Numbered from the stretch's first letter, positions 27,093 through 36,027 are shown. The stretch: DNA of 64,000 bases from Actinomycetales bacterium (GCA_018970025.1 JAGWXF010000001.1:1-64000); one strand, 5' to 3'. Notes: generated by a model not told the origin, from the letters alone. Made by a program: numbers and translations.

Positions 27093-28988
27093 CTACGGCA
27101 GTGAGATCACCACGATCGAGTCGCCTTCAGTGAGGTCCACTGCATGATGCTTGGGGGGATTCAGCCGGATCCCGTGGCCGACCGCCTTCGGGTCGTTGAC
27201 GGCGCTCCGTGAGCGGTATCCGATAGCGACCACGCCCCAGGCACGGCAGGCCTCGATGATCTCGACGAAGGTGTGCCGTCCGAGGGGCAGGTAGCGCTCG
27301 ACGGGATGCATCGTGACAACCGAGCCCTCCGAGTCGAACAGGTCGCTGAAGACGTCGGCGAGATGCGGGCTCTCGCTGAGCTGCGCCATCAGCAGGCCGA
27401 TGAGCTTCTGGCTGACGATGAAATCGTCTCCCTCAGTCGGCCCGCCGAGTTCGACGTCATTGGGGTCGAGGAGCTCCGCGACGATGTTCTGCGAGGCCCC
27501 GGACTCGGCAGCGCACCTGCGCACGTGCAGCAGCGTCAGCAGGGTGCGGGCGTCCGCCTCGTCGCCGGGGTAGGTGCCGCGCTCAGACAGCAGCATGACG
27601 TGATCGAAGGGCCCCTGCTCCATGACGGCCTGGACATCCGGTCCGCTGATCGGGTCGCCGCGATGGACGATCAGGGCCTGCTCGGTCAGCGGCATGGCCG
27701 CGCGGATCTCCTCGTCGCTGATGGCGTCCTGCTGGACCATCACATGCAAGGCCGATCCGGGTGATACGTGCGCCTCGATCTCGTTGCCGATCATGGGGGC
27801 GAGGTCGCTCCATCCGATGATGAGCGTGCGCTCCTGCATCTTGGGCAAGGGCGTCCACTGCCGCTGGTCCGCCGCTGACCACTCGATTGGATCCAGATCG
27901 AGGTGGAACACCGAATCGTCCTCGGCGATGCCGATGAGGAAATCCCCCGCCTGGAGCGTGGTAGCCGGGGCGGGATTGAGGCTGACGCTGCCGTCTGCAT
28001 GTCGAATGCCGACGATGGTGGCGTTCGAGCTCGACAGCAGGGCCTCTCCGAAGTTGCGGCCCAGCCACGGCCCGGTGACCTCGACGCTGTACATCTCGTC
28101 GCCCTCGAAGTCGAGCAACTCCTGGTAGATGGCCCCCAGGCCCGAACCCCGGGAGACCTGGGCGCTGATTCGGGCGATGATGTCCTTCGAGGTCACCGTC
28201 AGCAGGCTCGGACCGAGGAGATCCTTCAGGGCGGCGGCGGTCGTGCGGTCATCGATCTCAGCTACCACCGTCAGGCCCTCCAGGCCAGGCACGCAGCGGC
28301 TGAGGGCGAGGACCGCCTTCACCACGTGGGCGTCGGAGCCGCCCTCCGGCTGCAGCACGATCGCCGAGGTCGCACCCGCTGGGTTCAACTGCTGGAGGTC
28401 GGACATCCGGGTCGGCAGGCCATTGCGCACGACCAGCCGTGACGTCTTGGTGTCAGCGATCGCTGCATGCAGTCGCTCGCTCACATCGACCGGATCCTCG
28501 GTCGTCAGCAGGACGATCGCGCGATCCTTCCGGCTCTCATTCGCCTCGATCAGCTCGGCGATCACTGCCGGCAGCTTGTCGCTGTCGCCGACGAGCAGGG
28601 TGTGGTCGCGCTCGATAACCAGGGACCGGCCCCGGCGTAGGGCCTCGACGCGGGCATCGATGGCCGAGGAGATCAGGCCGATGATGGTGGCGGCAAGGAA
28701 GATGCCGGCGATGGTGACGATGAGCATGACGAATCGGAAGCGGTTGCCCTCGTCCCCCGAGAAGGTGCCTGGGTCCAGGGATCGCGTCATCGCGAACCAC
28801 AGTCCCTCGAGGAAGCTCGTTCCCTCATCCTGCGGTCCGATACCCGTCAGGGAGAGGATGCCGGCGATGACGAGGACGAATATCAGGGAGATGACGCCGA
28901 GCCAGGCAAGCACGGCCCAGATGCCCTTGGAGAGGGTGTTGTCGAAGCGGTATCGAAGCCGCTGGGCCACGGTGAAGCGCTGAGTCAT
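27093..28988 (-). CDS. Ion-channel-like protein of the CASTOR/POLLUX type
   Basis: A 631-residue protein. Two hydrophobic segments near residues 25-47 (WAVLAWLGVISLIFVLVIAG) and 86-108 (FVMLIVTIAGIFLAATIIGL) flank a pore-loop-like stretch (GLWFAMTRSLDPGTF). The rest is cytoplasmic, with tandem Rossmann/RCK-like regions (HTLLVGDSDKLPAVIAELIE, LIIGWSDLAPMIGNEI) resembling bacterial homologues of plant CASTOR/POLLUX channels. It is likely a ligand-gated cation channel; ion and ligand are unknown. Single gene between the 52-residue ORF and the epimerase. Confidence 0.8.
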   Translation of the reverse strand: MTQRFTVAQRLRYRFDNTLSKGIWAVLAWLGVISLIFVLVIAGILSLTGIGPQDEGTSFLEGLWFAMTRSLDPGTFSGDEGNRFRFVMLIVTIAGIFLAATIIGLISSAIDARVEALRRGRSLVIERDHTLLVGDSDKLPAVIAELIEANESRKDRAIVLLTTEDPVDVSERLHAAIADTKTSRLVVRNGLPTRMSDLQQLNPAGATSAIVLQPEGGSDAHVVKAVLALSRCVPGLEGLTVVAEIDDRTTAAALKDLLGPSLLTVTSKDIIARISAQVSRGSGLGAIYQELLDFEGDEMYSVEVTGPWLGRNFGEALLSSSNATIVGIRHADGSVSLNPAPATTLQAGDFLIGIAEDDSVFHLDLDPIEWSAADQRQWTPLPKMQERTLIIGWSDLAPMIGNEIEAHVSPGSALHVMVQQDAISDEEIRAAMPLTEQALIVHRGDPISGPDVQAVMEQGPFDHVMLLSERGTYPGDEADARTLLTLLHVRRCAAESGASQNIVAELLDPNDVELGGPTEGDDFIVSQKLIGLLMAQLSESPHLADVFSDLFDSEGSVVTMHPVERYLPLGRHTFVEIIEACRAWGVVAIGYRSRSAVNDPKAVGHGIRLNPPKHHAVDLTEGDSIVVISLP

Positions 28989-29044
28989 GGTCGTATCCCA
29001 TCAGACGTCACCGGCACGCGTGGCGATTTGGACTCAAGGCCCGA

Positions 29045-29893
29045 TCAGCCCGATGCGTGCGGCCCGGGGTGCTCGACGCTGAAGGCGACTGTCATCGTGT
29101 GATGGGCCCCCGGATCAAGCCGGACCGCTGAATGCCGGACATTGGCGGACTCCACGCACACCATCGCCCGCCATGCGTCATCTGGCAGGTCTGTCAGTGC
29201 GGCATCCCCCTGCTGCCATGGATTCCAGACGACGGTCTGGCTCGAGCCGGCCTTGTCGATGGTGATGACTCGGCCGAGGACTGGATCGATCACCCGTGTT
29301 GCCGCCGCGGAGTGGTAGATCCGGTCAGTTGGCCCGCTGAGGCGAAGCTCGCCGGCCTGGGTGGCAGTGGCACCGCCTGCAGCCTGGTCGATGTACTCGG
29401 CCCCGTCGAGCCCTTCGATGACGATCTCGCGGACGTCGCCGACGCGAAGGTAGGTGTGGAGGGCTGCCTCGAAGTCGAATGCCTCGGCCCCGGTGTTCAG
29501 CACGATCAGGTCCAGTCGCAGCTCGGTGCCGACAGCAGCAGTCAGCTCGAGGCGGTACGGATGGGGGAACCAGTCGCTGGAGGCCTCCTCGCCGGTCAGG
29601 GCCTGGGTGATGGTGAGCGACCCCGTCGCCTCCGAGATCTCGGTGAGCGTCCAGGTCGTCGTCCGTGCGAAGCCGTGAGACGGCGACATGCCGTGAGTCC
29701 GTCCGGGTCCGAACCATGGGAACACCACCGGGATGCCTCCGCGGATCGCGGTCTCAGGGCCGGACCGAGCCAGGGGGCTGAGGAAGAGGACGTCGCCGTG
29801 CCCGATCGGCGCCCATGAGGTCACCTGAGCTCCCTGGCGGCTGAAGGCGGCCGTGCATGCGGAGGTTCTCAGGTGGGTGAGGGGCACCATCAT
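29045..29893 (-). CDS. Glucose-6-phosphate 1-epimerase (YeaD-like mutarotase)
   Basis: A 282-residue aldose-epimerase fold. GGIPVVFPWFGP and SHGFAR are YeaD-family signatures; EAALHTYLRVGDV carries the catalytic His146 and AMVCVESAN the glutamate. It interconverts anomers of hexose 6-phosphates. ATG 29893 is chosen because TAGGCT ends six bases upstream; the GTG at 29899 directly abuts the box. Confidence 0.9.
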   Translation of the reverse strand: MMVPLTHLRTSACTAAFSRQGAQVTSWAPIGHGDVLFLSPLARSGPETAIRGGIPVVFPWFGPGRTHGMSPSHGFARTTTWTLTEISEATGSLTITQALTGEEASSDWFPHPYRLELTAAVGTELRLDLIVLNTGAEAFDFEAALHTYLRVGDVREIVIEGLDGAEYIDQAAGGATATQAGELRLSGPTDRIYHSAAATRVIDPVLGRVITIDKAGSSQTVVWNPWQQGDAALTDLPDDAWRAMVCVESANVRHSAVRLDPGAHHTMTVAFSVEHPGPHASG

Positions 29894-29899
29894 CGGCAC

Positions 29900-29905
29900 A
29901 GCCTA
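29900..29905 (-). promoter_or_regulatory. -10 box (TAGGCT) of the epimerase gene, leaderless type
   Basis: On the minus strand TAGGCT ends six bases before ATG 29893, the same spacing as at parA. Confidence 0.65.
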
Positions 29906-29952
29906 GGCGCCGCGTTCACCCGCGAGACGCGCGCGCCGCCCCATTGCAAGAG

Positions 29953-30025
29953 TGGGCGATACAGGATTTGAACCTGTGACCTCTTCCGTGTCAAGGAAGC
30001 GCGCTAGCCCCTGCGCCAATCGCCC
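29953..30025 (-). tRNA. tRNA-Val (anticodon GAC)
   Basis: The 73-base minus-strand cloverleaf has acceptor GGGCGAT/ATCGCCC, anticodon stem CTTCC/GGAAG with loop TTGACAC, and T arm with GGTTCAAAT. CCA is not encoded. Confidence 0.95.
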
Positions 30026-30099
30026 GATGCGCTAGCCTGGTCTGAGCCCCTGCCAGCGCGAGGCCTCACCATACACGATGGTCAACGGGGCCTCGATGA

Positions 30100-31149
30100 T
30101 CAGTCGCTGGCCTGTGGGCCGGACCCGGCCCCCTCCGCACTGGCTCGGTTGATGCGCTGAATGTCAGCGACGATGCCGCCGATCAGGGCGATCTGAGCTG
30201 TCTGCTCGGCCTGCCGGACCGCCTCGCTGGCAGCCGTGGTGCCGACCTGGCCGGTGGGGTCATCGGCCGCGATGTTGTCGGCCGCCATGGTGAGGAGATC
30301 GGCCAGCGGGCTCCTGGCCGCCGGCGGGATCGGCGGGACGGGCGTGTCCGCGATCGAGGCAGCAAGGTCGGACGTGATGGTGATGACTCGGGTCGACATC
30401 ACGCGTACGGCGTCTGCTGAGCGGGTGAGCTGCTGCAGGTCGGCCGGATCGATGCGGGGGCTCCAGCGGGCGTGGGCCGTGAGGTCGGCCAGGCGTGCCT
30501 CCGCGCCAAGGGAGCGGTTCCGTAGGGCCGTTGCTCGAGTGAACCACGATCGTGCGGTGGCGGCGTCCGGATCACTGCGAAGACCCGCGCCGATCTCCGC
30601 CAGCAGCTCGGCCAGGTCGACATTCAAGGCATGGAGATCCTCGCGCAGCAGTCGGGTGTGCTTGGTCGGGGTGGCGAAGTAGGAGGCACCCAGCGCGCAG
30701 AGGGCACCGATGACCACCCCCATGAACCGCTCGATTGCCAGCTCAGTGGTCAGGTGAGTCCCGACGACCAGGATCATGGTCACCGCGATCGCCATGGCCA
30801 CGAACGGGGTCTGCTCCGGGGAGGCGATGCGCAGCAGCCTCGCCAGGCCGAAGGCAGTCAGGACGAGCACGGCGAGGACGATGGGTCCCGTCCCGATGAG
30901 CCACACCAGCGCCAGGGCGATCGCCGCGCCGACCAGGGCCCCGAGGGTCTGGACCGCCCCCTCCTTGGCTGCATGATGGAAGGCCGCCCGCATCGTCACC
31001 AGGGCGGTGATAGCGGCAGGCACCGGATCGGCGAAAGGAAGGGCGCCGGCGATCAGATACGCGGCAACGGTCGCGACGGCCGTGAGGACAGCCAGCCGGG
31101 CGTATGCGCTGCGCAGGGCGGACCACCAGCGCCCTTCCGGGTTACGCAC
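30100..31149 (-). CDS. FUSC/aromatic-acid-exporter-type membrane protein
   Basis: A 349-residue protein. The N-terminal half has about six hydrophobic segments (for example LVGAAIALALVWLIGTGPIV and FMGVVIGALCALGASYFATP) in the pattern of FUSC-like integral membrane proteins; the second half is a helical cytoplasmic domain. The family includes small-molecule exporters, but no substrate can be assigned. GTG 31149 overlaps the end of the AIM24 gene by eight bases, indicating translational coupling. Confidence 0.8.
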   Translation of the reverse strand: MRNPEGRWWSALRSAYARLAVLTAVATVAAYLIAGALPFADPVPAAITALVTMRAAFHHAAKEGAVQTLGALVGAAIALALVWLIGTGPIVLAVLVLTAFGLARLLRIASPEQTPFVAMAIAVTMILVVGTHLTTELAIERFMGVVIGALCALGASYFATPTKHTRLLREDLHALNVDLAELLAEIGAGLRSDPDAATARSWFTRATALRNRSLGAEARLADLTAHARWSPRIDPADLQQLTRSADAVRVMSTRVITITSDLAASIADTPVPPIPPAARSPLADLLTMAADNIAADDPTGQVGTTAASEAVRQAEQTAQIALIGGIVADIQRINRASAEGAGSGPQASD

Positions 31150-31822
31150 GAGTGAAGGGCAGGACCTGGGTGAGCCAGTTGATCAGGCCGGAGGGATTGC
31201 GGGTCTGGGTCCACACCCGGCCCGGACCGGTCATCTCGACGACGAAGCCCTCGCCCGACTTCATCGCATTCATGAAGCCCCCGGCCGTCTTGGCGACCAT
31301 GCCCACGCCGTCGTCGTAGGCGACCAGGTGCCCGGAGTCGACGGTGAAGGTCTCACCCGCGCCGAGGGTGTGCAGGTCAAGTGCGCCGTAGGAGGCCACG
31401 ACCACCTTGCCGGTGCCGGTCATGTGGGCAATGAAGCCGCCCTCCCCGCCGAAGAGGTTCTTGGCGCCACCCCACTTGGTGTCCATCGCGACCGAGGCCT
31501 CGTTGGCAAGCCAGGATCCCTTGGTGACGGCGACAGCGCGATCGGGCGCCACGTCGACGACGGCGATATCGCCGGGAAGATTGGCGGCCACGTCGACCCA
31601 GCTGCCATCGGCGCTGGAGCTATAGGTGGTCACGAAGAATGAGTCGCCGCCGAGGGCGCTGCGCTTGAGGGCCTTGAACAGGCCGCCCTCCATCTTCGCC
31701 TCGATGCTCACGCCGGCACTCATCGCTGCCATCGCACCGGTCTCGGCCTTGACGGACTCCCCACTGGCGAGCGTCAGGCGGGCAACTGCGAATGCGGGCT
31801 GGTGTCGGATCTCGATCTGCAT
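31142..31822 (-). CDS. AIM24 / TIGR00266 family protein
   Basis: A 226-residue beta-rich protein. The start MQIEIRHQPAFAVARLTLA and repeated glycine-rich strands (GGFIAHMTGTGKVVV, GGFMNAMKSGEGFVVEMTGP) mark the AIM24 family, whose bacterial role is poorly known. ATG 31822 has GGAAGG six bases upstream. It is cotranscribed with the FUSC-type gene, which suggests a membrane-related role (inference). Confidence 0.88.
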   Translation of the reverse strand: MQIEIRHQPAFAVARLTLASGESVKAETGAMAAMSAGVSIEAKMEGGLFKALKRSALGGDSFFVTTYSSSADGSWVDVAANLPGDIAVVDVAPDRAVAVTKGSWLANEASVAMDTKWGGAKNLFGGEGGFIAHMTGTGKVVVASYGALDLHTLGAGETFTVDSGHLVAYDDGVGMVAKTAGGFMNAMKSGEGFVVEMTGPGRVWTQTRNPSGLINWLTQVLPFTRA

Positions 31823-31861
31823 GGCATTCCTTCCATTGCGTTGGGAGACCTTCCCGGCTCC

Positions 31862-31867
31862 AGTATG
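31862..31867 (-). promoter_or_regulatory. Possible -10 box (CATACT) of the AIM24 gene
   Basis: On the minus strand CATACT lies 39 bases before ATG 31822, similar to the box upstream of ppk2. Confidence 0.35.
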
Positions 31868-31892
31868 GGGCGTGACGGCCCGTACGCGGGGA

Positions 31893-31915
31893 GAAAAGGC
31901 GCGTGAGGGGGCGCC
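31893..31915 (-). terminator. Probable terminator after tRNA-Cys
   Basis: On the minus strand GGCGC-CCCCTCAC-GCGCC is followed by TTTTCT, 38 bases beyond the 3' end of tRNA-Cys. Confidence 0.5.
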
Positions 31916-31952
31916 GGAACGCAATCGGTCAGGACCCACGCCTCACGAACGG

Positions 31953-32023
31953 AGGTGGAGACGGGATTTGAACCCGTGTAGACGGCTTTGCAGGCCGTTG
32001 CCTCGCCTCTCGGCCACTCCACC
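31953..32023 (-). tRNA. tRNA-Cys (anticodon GCA)
   Basis: The 71-base minus-strand cloverleaf has acceptor GGTGGAG/CTCCACC, anticodon stem ACGGC/GCCGT with loop CTGCAAA, and T arm with GGTTCAAAT. Confidence 0.95.
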
Positions 32024-32048
32024 AGGGACCGGACGGGCCGGTCGACCG

Positions 32049-32121
32049 AGCGGACGACGGGACTCGAACCCGCGACCCTCACCTTGGCAAGGTGATGCGC
32101 TACCAACTGCGCTACGTCCGC
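32049..32121 (-). tRNA. tRNA-Gly (anticodon GCC)
   Basis: The 73-base minus-strand cloverleaf has acceptor GCGGACG/CGTCCGC, anticodon stem and loop CACC-TTGCCAA-GGTG, and T arm with GGTTCGAGT. It lies 25 bases upstream of tRNA-Cys and is probably cotranscribed with it. Confidence 0.95.
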
Positions 32122-32234
32122 CTGAACCGGCCAGTACGAAGCCGGGACGCACACCATAGCCGACCGGGCAGGGAAACGGATCATCAGGGGACCATCACCG
32201 CCGCGCGTGGAGCGCAAGGCGTCAGGATGGTCCC

Positions 32235-33314
32235 ATGGACGGATGCGCGGGGGTGTCGTTCGCCAGGGTCGCGGGCCGATGGGCGTGGGACCTCGTCGAC
32301 AGCACCTCCGACCTGCGTGCCCTGGATGGCTCAGGGGCATGGGTGGTCGTCCTGCCGTATGCCGGTGAGCCGACCCTGCTCCGCTTCGCCCGCTGGGGAG
32401 TCGATCAACCCGAGGGCCTGGCGCACGGAGTCTGGCGTGGTCCGGCAGCAGACGCCTGGCGATCGTCGATGGACGAGGACCTCTACTGCGAGCAGGTCGA
32501 GCGGACTCGAGATGCCATCGCGGCCGGGACGGTCTACCAGGCGAACATCTGCCGGGTGCTTTCGGCGCCGCTCCCGGATCCCGCTCGGGCGTGCGTCGCC
32601 GGGCTCGGTGCATTGCTGCATCAGGGCAACCCGGCACCGTACGGTGGTTTCGTCCATGCTCCGCAGGCGGGCGTCCTGCTTGCGACGGCAAGCCCTGAGC
32701 TGTTCCTGGAGCGCACCGGCGACCGACTGCGGACCGGCCCGATCAAGGGGACTGCCTCCTCGGCGGCAGAGCTGCTCGACAAGGATCGTGCCGAGAATCT
32801 CATGATCGTGGACCTGATGCGCAATGACCTGTCGGTCGTGTGCGAGGTCGGCTCCGTGGCAGTACCGAGCCTGATGCGGGTCGAGGAGCATCCCGGACTA
32901 GTGCACCTGGTGTCGACCGTCGAGGGGGTACTCCGAGCGGACATCGGCTGGCCGGACCTGCTCCGGTCATCCTTCCCGCCCGGATCGGTCACCGGAGCCC
33001 CGAAGTCCTCGGCAGTGCGCCTCATCGACCAGCTCGAGCCTGTGTCGCGCGAGGTCTACTGCGGAGCCATCGGATGGGTCGATGCCAGCGCGCGTCGTGC
33101 CTGCCTGGCTGTCGCCATCAGGACCTTCTGGATCCGCGACGAGGTGCTCCATTTCGGGACGGGGGCGGGCATCACCTGGGGCTCTGATGCCGTGGGGGAG
33201 TGGCGGGAGACTGAGCTCAAGGCTCGCCGGCTGATCAGCCTCGCTGCCGGGAGCTGGGATGCTCGCCCGCCACAGGGACGACCCGATGACCGGAAAGGCA
33301 GGCTGGGACGGTGA
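32235..33314 (+). CDS. pabB: Aminodeoxychorismate synthase component I
   Basis: A 359-residue chorismate-utilising enzyme. PIKGTASS, LMIVDLMRNDLSVV and SFPPGSVTGAPK are the conserved active-site blocks. With a glutaminase subunit (not in this window) it makes 4-amino-4-deoxychorismate for folate. Shorter than many PabB proteins because of a reduced N-terminal domain. CAGGAT lies six bases before the ATG, close to the leaderless pattern. Coupled to pabC, which supports PabB over anthranilate synthase. Confidence 0.92.
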   Translation: MDGCAGVSFARVAGRWAWDLVDSTSDLRALDGSGAWVVVLPYAGEPTLLRFARWGVDQPEGLAHGVWRGPAADAWRSSMDEDLYCEQVERTRDAIAAGTVYQANICRVLSAPLPDPARACVAGLGALLHQGNPAPYGGFVHAPQAGVLLATASPELFLERTGDRLRTGPIKGTASSAAELLDKDRAENLMIVDLMRNDLSVVCEVGSVAVPSLMRVEEHPGLVHLVSTVEGVLRADIGWPDLLRSSFPPGSVTGAPKSSAVRLIDQLEPVSREVYCGAIGWVDASARRACLAVAIRTFWIRDEVLHFGTGAGITWGSDAVGEWRETELKARRLISLAAGSWDARPPQGRPDDRKGRLGR

Positions 33315-34144
33315 GAGCATGGGTGGGCTCGGCAGATCGGGGGCGACTCGTCGATGCGGACGCGCCAGCTATCAGTGTCCTCGATCACGGCTTCACGGTC
33401 GCGGATGGCGTCTTCGAGACCCTCAAGGTCGTCGACGGCAGCCCGTTCGCCCTGACCCGGCACCTGCGGCGACTGCAGCGCTCGGCTGCCGCGATGGAGC
33501 TCCCGGCACCGGATGACGATGCCATCCGTGAGGCGGTGGGATCGGTGCTGCGGGCCAATGACGTGCACACGCTGGCCCGGCTTCGGATCACCTACACCGC
33601 CGGGAGCGCTCCCCTCGGCAGCGACCGAGGCGACTCGACGCCGACGGTCGTCGTGACGCTCGCCCTGGCACGGCCGTGGCCGGCAACCACGGATGCGATA
33701 ACGGTGGACTGGGTTCGCAATGAGCGATCCGCGATCGCGGGGGTGAAGTCGACGGCCTATGCGGAGAATGTGCTGGCACTGCGGCAGGCGCACAGGTTGG
33801 GGGCCAGCGAGGCGATCCTCGGCAACTCCAGGGGAGAACTCTGCGAGGGTACCGGCTCGAACGTCTTCGTCGTCATCGACGGGGAGCTGCTGACCCCGCC
33901 GCTGTCGAGTGGATGCCTCGCCGGCATCACCCGCGAGCTCGTGCTCGAGTGGTCAGGTGCGCGCCAGACAGCCCTGCCGCTGGAGGCCCTGCAGTGGGCC
34001 GAGGAGGTCTTCATCACCTCGTCCACCCGCGAAGTGCACCCCGTCGTGCGCCTGGATGACCGTGACCTGCCAGGCCCTGGACCCATCTCCCAGGCGATCG
34101 GCGCCGAGTTCCGAGCGCGATCGGCCTCCGACGCAGACCCGTAG
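33311..34144 (+). CDS. pabC: Aminodeoxychorismate lyase (class IV aminotransferase fold)
   Basis: A 277-residue PLP enzyme. The PLP lysine is Lys146 in AGVKSTAYAEN; LDHGFTVADGVFETL and EGTGSNVFVV are class IV signatures. Next to pabB it most likely releases pyruvate to give 4-aminobenzoate; the fold alone cannot exclude branched-chain or D-amino acid aminotransferase. GTG overlaps the pabB stop by four bases. A strong terminator follows. Confidence 0.88.
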   Translation: MRAWVGSADRGRLVDADAPAISVLDHGFTVADGVFETLKVVDGSPFALTRHLRRLQRSAAAMELPAPDDDAIREAVGSVLRANDVHTLARLRITYTAGSAPLGSDRGDSTPTVVVTLALARPWPATTDAITVDWVRNERSAIAGVKSTAYAENVLALRQAHRLGASEAILGNSRGELCEGTGSNVFVVIDGELLTPPLSSGCLAGITRELVLEWSGARQTALPLEALQWAEEVFITSSTREVHPVVRLDDRDLPGPGPISQAIGAEFRARSASDADP

Positions 34145-34194
34145 GAGCGTGGTCGACACTGCCATCCGGTGAACAGGCATGCGGCCCGCAACAG

Positions 34195-34234
34195 CAGGCG
34201 GAGGGCCCCCTGATGACCGGGGACCCTCCGCCTG
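34195..34234. terminator. Bidirectional terminator between pabC and the Ig-like gene
   Basis: An 11-bp stem CAGGCGGAGGG/CCCTCCGCCTG, extended inward by G-C pairs, lies between two convergent genes. No long T-run on either side. Confidence 0.65.
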
Positions 34235-34252
34235 TTGGCTGCCGTGAAGCGA

Positions 34253-35803
34253 TCAGCGATAGGTGCGGCTGATGCTGAAGGGCCCGTAGGAGCCCGTTGC
34301 CGGAGCGCGGCCCACGACCGTGCAGCGGCCGTTGCCGGTCTTGCGCAGCCGCACGGCGCCACTTGCCGGGAACAGCAGCCGGCAGTTGGCCCGACCCTGG
34401 GTGACCGCCCAGCTGACCTCCTGGCCGGCGTTGGTCTCGCCCTGGCTTGCGGTCGCCAGGGTGATGGTGCGGCCCTTCTTGATGCGCTGCGAGTTGGGTG
34501 CCGCCAACTGTGCCGTCTGCACGCCGTTGGTGAGCGCGAGCACGAAGTTGGTGTTGCCCGGGCTGAACCCGTTCCCGCCCGCGGTCTTGGCGTTGAGGGT
34601 GCAGGAACCGCTCGTCGCCGTCACCGAGACGGTCGTTCCAGCCAGCGTGCAGCCCGCGCCCGTGATGCTCAGCGTGGCCGGCGCCCCGGAGGCCGTCTTG
34701 ACCGCCAGGGCGTAGTTGCCCGGCGGGGTGACGTTCGGCGCGGTGAACGACCACGGAGCGGGATCGCCGTTCGGGTCCACCGTGATGACGTCCTGGCTGG
34801 TGGCGTTCTGCACGGCGACCGTCTGGCTCGCGGTGCCGGTCTGACCGGTGTTGCCCGTCCAGGTCGCGGCGATGACCACATTGCCGACTGCGGTGGGGGT
34901 GTAGGTGATCGTCGCGACGCCGTTCGGCCCCGTGGATGCGGCGTTCACAGGCGCGGCCGCACCGATGGCCGAGCCATTGGCCGTGAACACGACTGATCCT
35001 GCGTAGGACGGCACCTGGACGATGGCGGTCAGCGTCGACGGGACGCCGACGAACAGCGGTGGCACGGTGACGCCGACCGCGCTGCCCGAGTTCGTCACGA
35101 CCGTGTTCGCCGCGGCGCTGGTGCAGGCGCTATTGCAGACGGCGGGCTGCACCCCGTTCACCGTTGCCGGCGAATACGTCGCCACGATGTTCACCGAGCC
35201 CAGGCTCGTCGGAGTCCAGGAGACTGTTGCCGTCGACGGCGTGCTGCCGTTGAGCGCCACTGGCCCGCCGATGTTCCCGCCGCCCTGCAGCGCGAACTGA
35301 ACCGTGCCGGTCGGGGCGTAGGAGCCGCCGTTGGGCCGGACGGTGGCCGTCAGGTTCACCGGCTGGTTGAGGGCGACCGTGCTCGGCACCGACACCGTCG
35401 TCGTGGTCGTCACCGCGGAGATCGTCCCGCTGACCGTGTTGGAGGAGTCACCGCCGAGGAGGGCCGAGAGGGCCTGGGCGGTGTAGCCGCCGGCGAACTG
35501 CGGAATCCAGCTCGCATTGCCCACGCCGCTGGCGTTGGTCGTCAGGCTCACCGTCTGGCCCTGGCTGCCGAACTGGAAGTTCACGCTGATGCCCGTGTTC
35601 GGCGTCGCGTCGGTAACGCTGATCGCGTACTGCTGGCCGATGGACCCGTTGGTCGGGCTGATCGCCAGCTGGAAGCCCGGGCGGTCAGCAGCGCTGGCCG
35701 GGACGGCCGTGCCGACGAGCGTGCTGAGCACGACGCCGGCGATAGCCACGCCGCCGACAAGGCCGCGGCGCAGCCTGCGACTGGAGTCGCTTGATTCCTT
35801 CAT
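34253..35803 (-). CDS. Secreted Ig-like repeat surface protein
   Basis: A 516-residue exported protein. The signal peptide has a basic start (SSRRLRRG), hydrophobic core (VAIAGVVLSTLVGTAV) and PASA-A cleavage site. The mature protein is Gly/Thr/Val/Asn-rich with about four Ig-like beta repeats (for example TLTAIVQVPSYAGSVVFTAN and NLTATVRPNGGSYAPTGTV) and a distinct C-terminal module. No anchor motif is seen. Likely an adhesin or envelope protein. ATG 35803 has GGGAG nine bases upstream; a TATCAT box at 35872-35867 may be its -10. Confidence 0.78.
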   Translation of the reverse strand: MKESSDSSRRLRRGLVGGVAIAGVVLSTLVGTAVPASAADRPGFQLAISPTNGSIGQQYAISVTDATPNTGISVNFQFGSQGQTVSLTTNASGVGNASWIPQFAGGYTAQALSALLGGDSSNTVSGTISAVTTTTTVSVPSTVALNQPVNLTATVRPNGGSYAPTGTVQFALQGGGNIGGPVALNGSTPSTATVSWTPTSLGSVNIVATYSPATVNGVQPAVCNSACTSAAANTVVTNSGSAVGVTVPPLFVGVPSTLTAIVQVPSYAGSVVFTANGSAIGAAAPVNAASTGPNGVATITYTPTAVGNVVIAATWTGNTGQTGTASQTVAVQNATSQDVITVDPNGDPAPWSFTAPNVTPPGNYALAVKTASGAPATLSITGAGCTLAGTTVSVTATSGSCTLNAKTAGGNGFSPGNTNFVLALTNGVQTAQLAAPNSQRIKKGRTITLATASQGETNAGQEVSWAVTQGRANCRLLFPASGAVRLRKTGNGRCTVVGRAPATGSYGPFSISRTYR

Positions 35804-35866
35804 GGAGGGGATCTCCCTTGATCGTGGGTTGATCAGCAGCGGCCGATCAGTCCAATGTGTGCCAAG

Positions 35867-35872
35867 ATGATA
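35867..35872 (-). promoter_or_regulatory. Possible -10 box (TATCAT) of the Ig-like gene
   Basis: On the minus strand TATCAT would give a leader of about 55 bases to ATG 35803. Confidence 0.35.
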
Positions 35873-35894
35873 ATCCATCCACGCTTCGATTCCG

Positions 35895-35932
35895 CCCTGC
35901 GTCAGCATCGGCTCTCCGATGCTGACGCAGGG
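35895..35932. repeat. Perfect 17-bp inverted repeat upstream of tRNA-Val
   Basis: CCCTGCGTCAGCATCGG (35895-35911) and its exact complement CCGATGCTGACGCAGGG (35916-35932) enclose a CTCT loop. There is no T-run, and the arms are longer and more perfect than any other hairpin in the window. Confidence 0.9.
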
Positions 35933-35955
35933 CAACTGCTACCATCCGGGCCATC

Positions 35956-36027
<72 letters not shown>

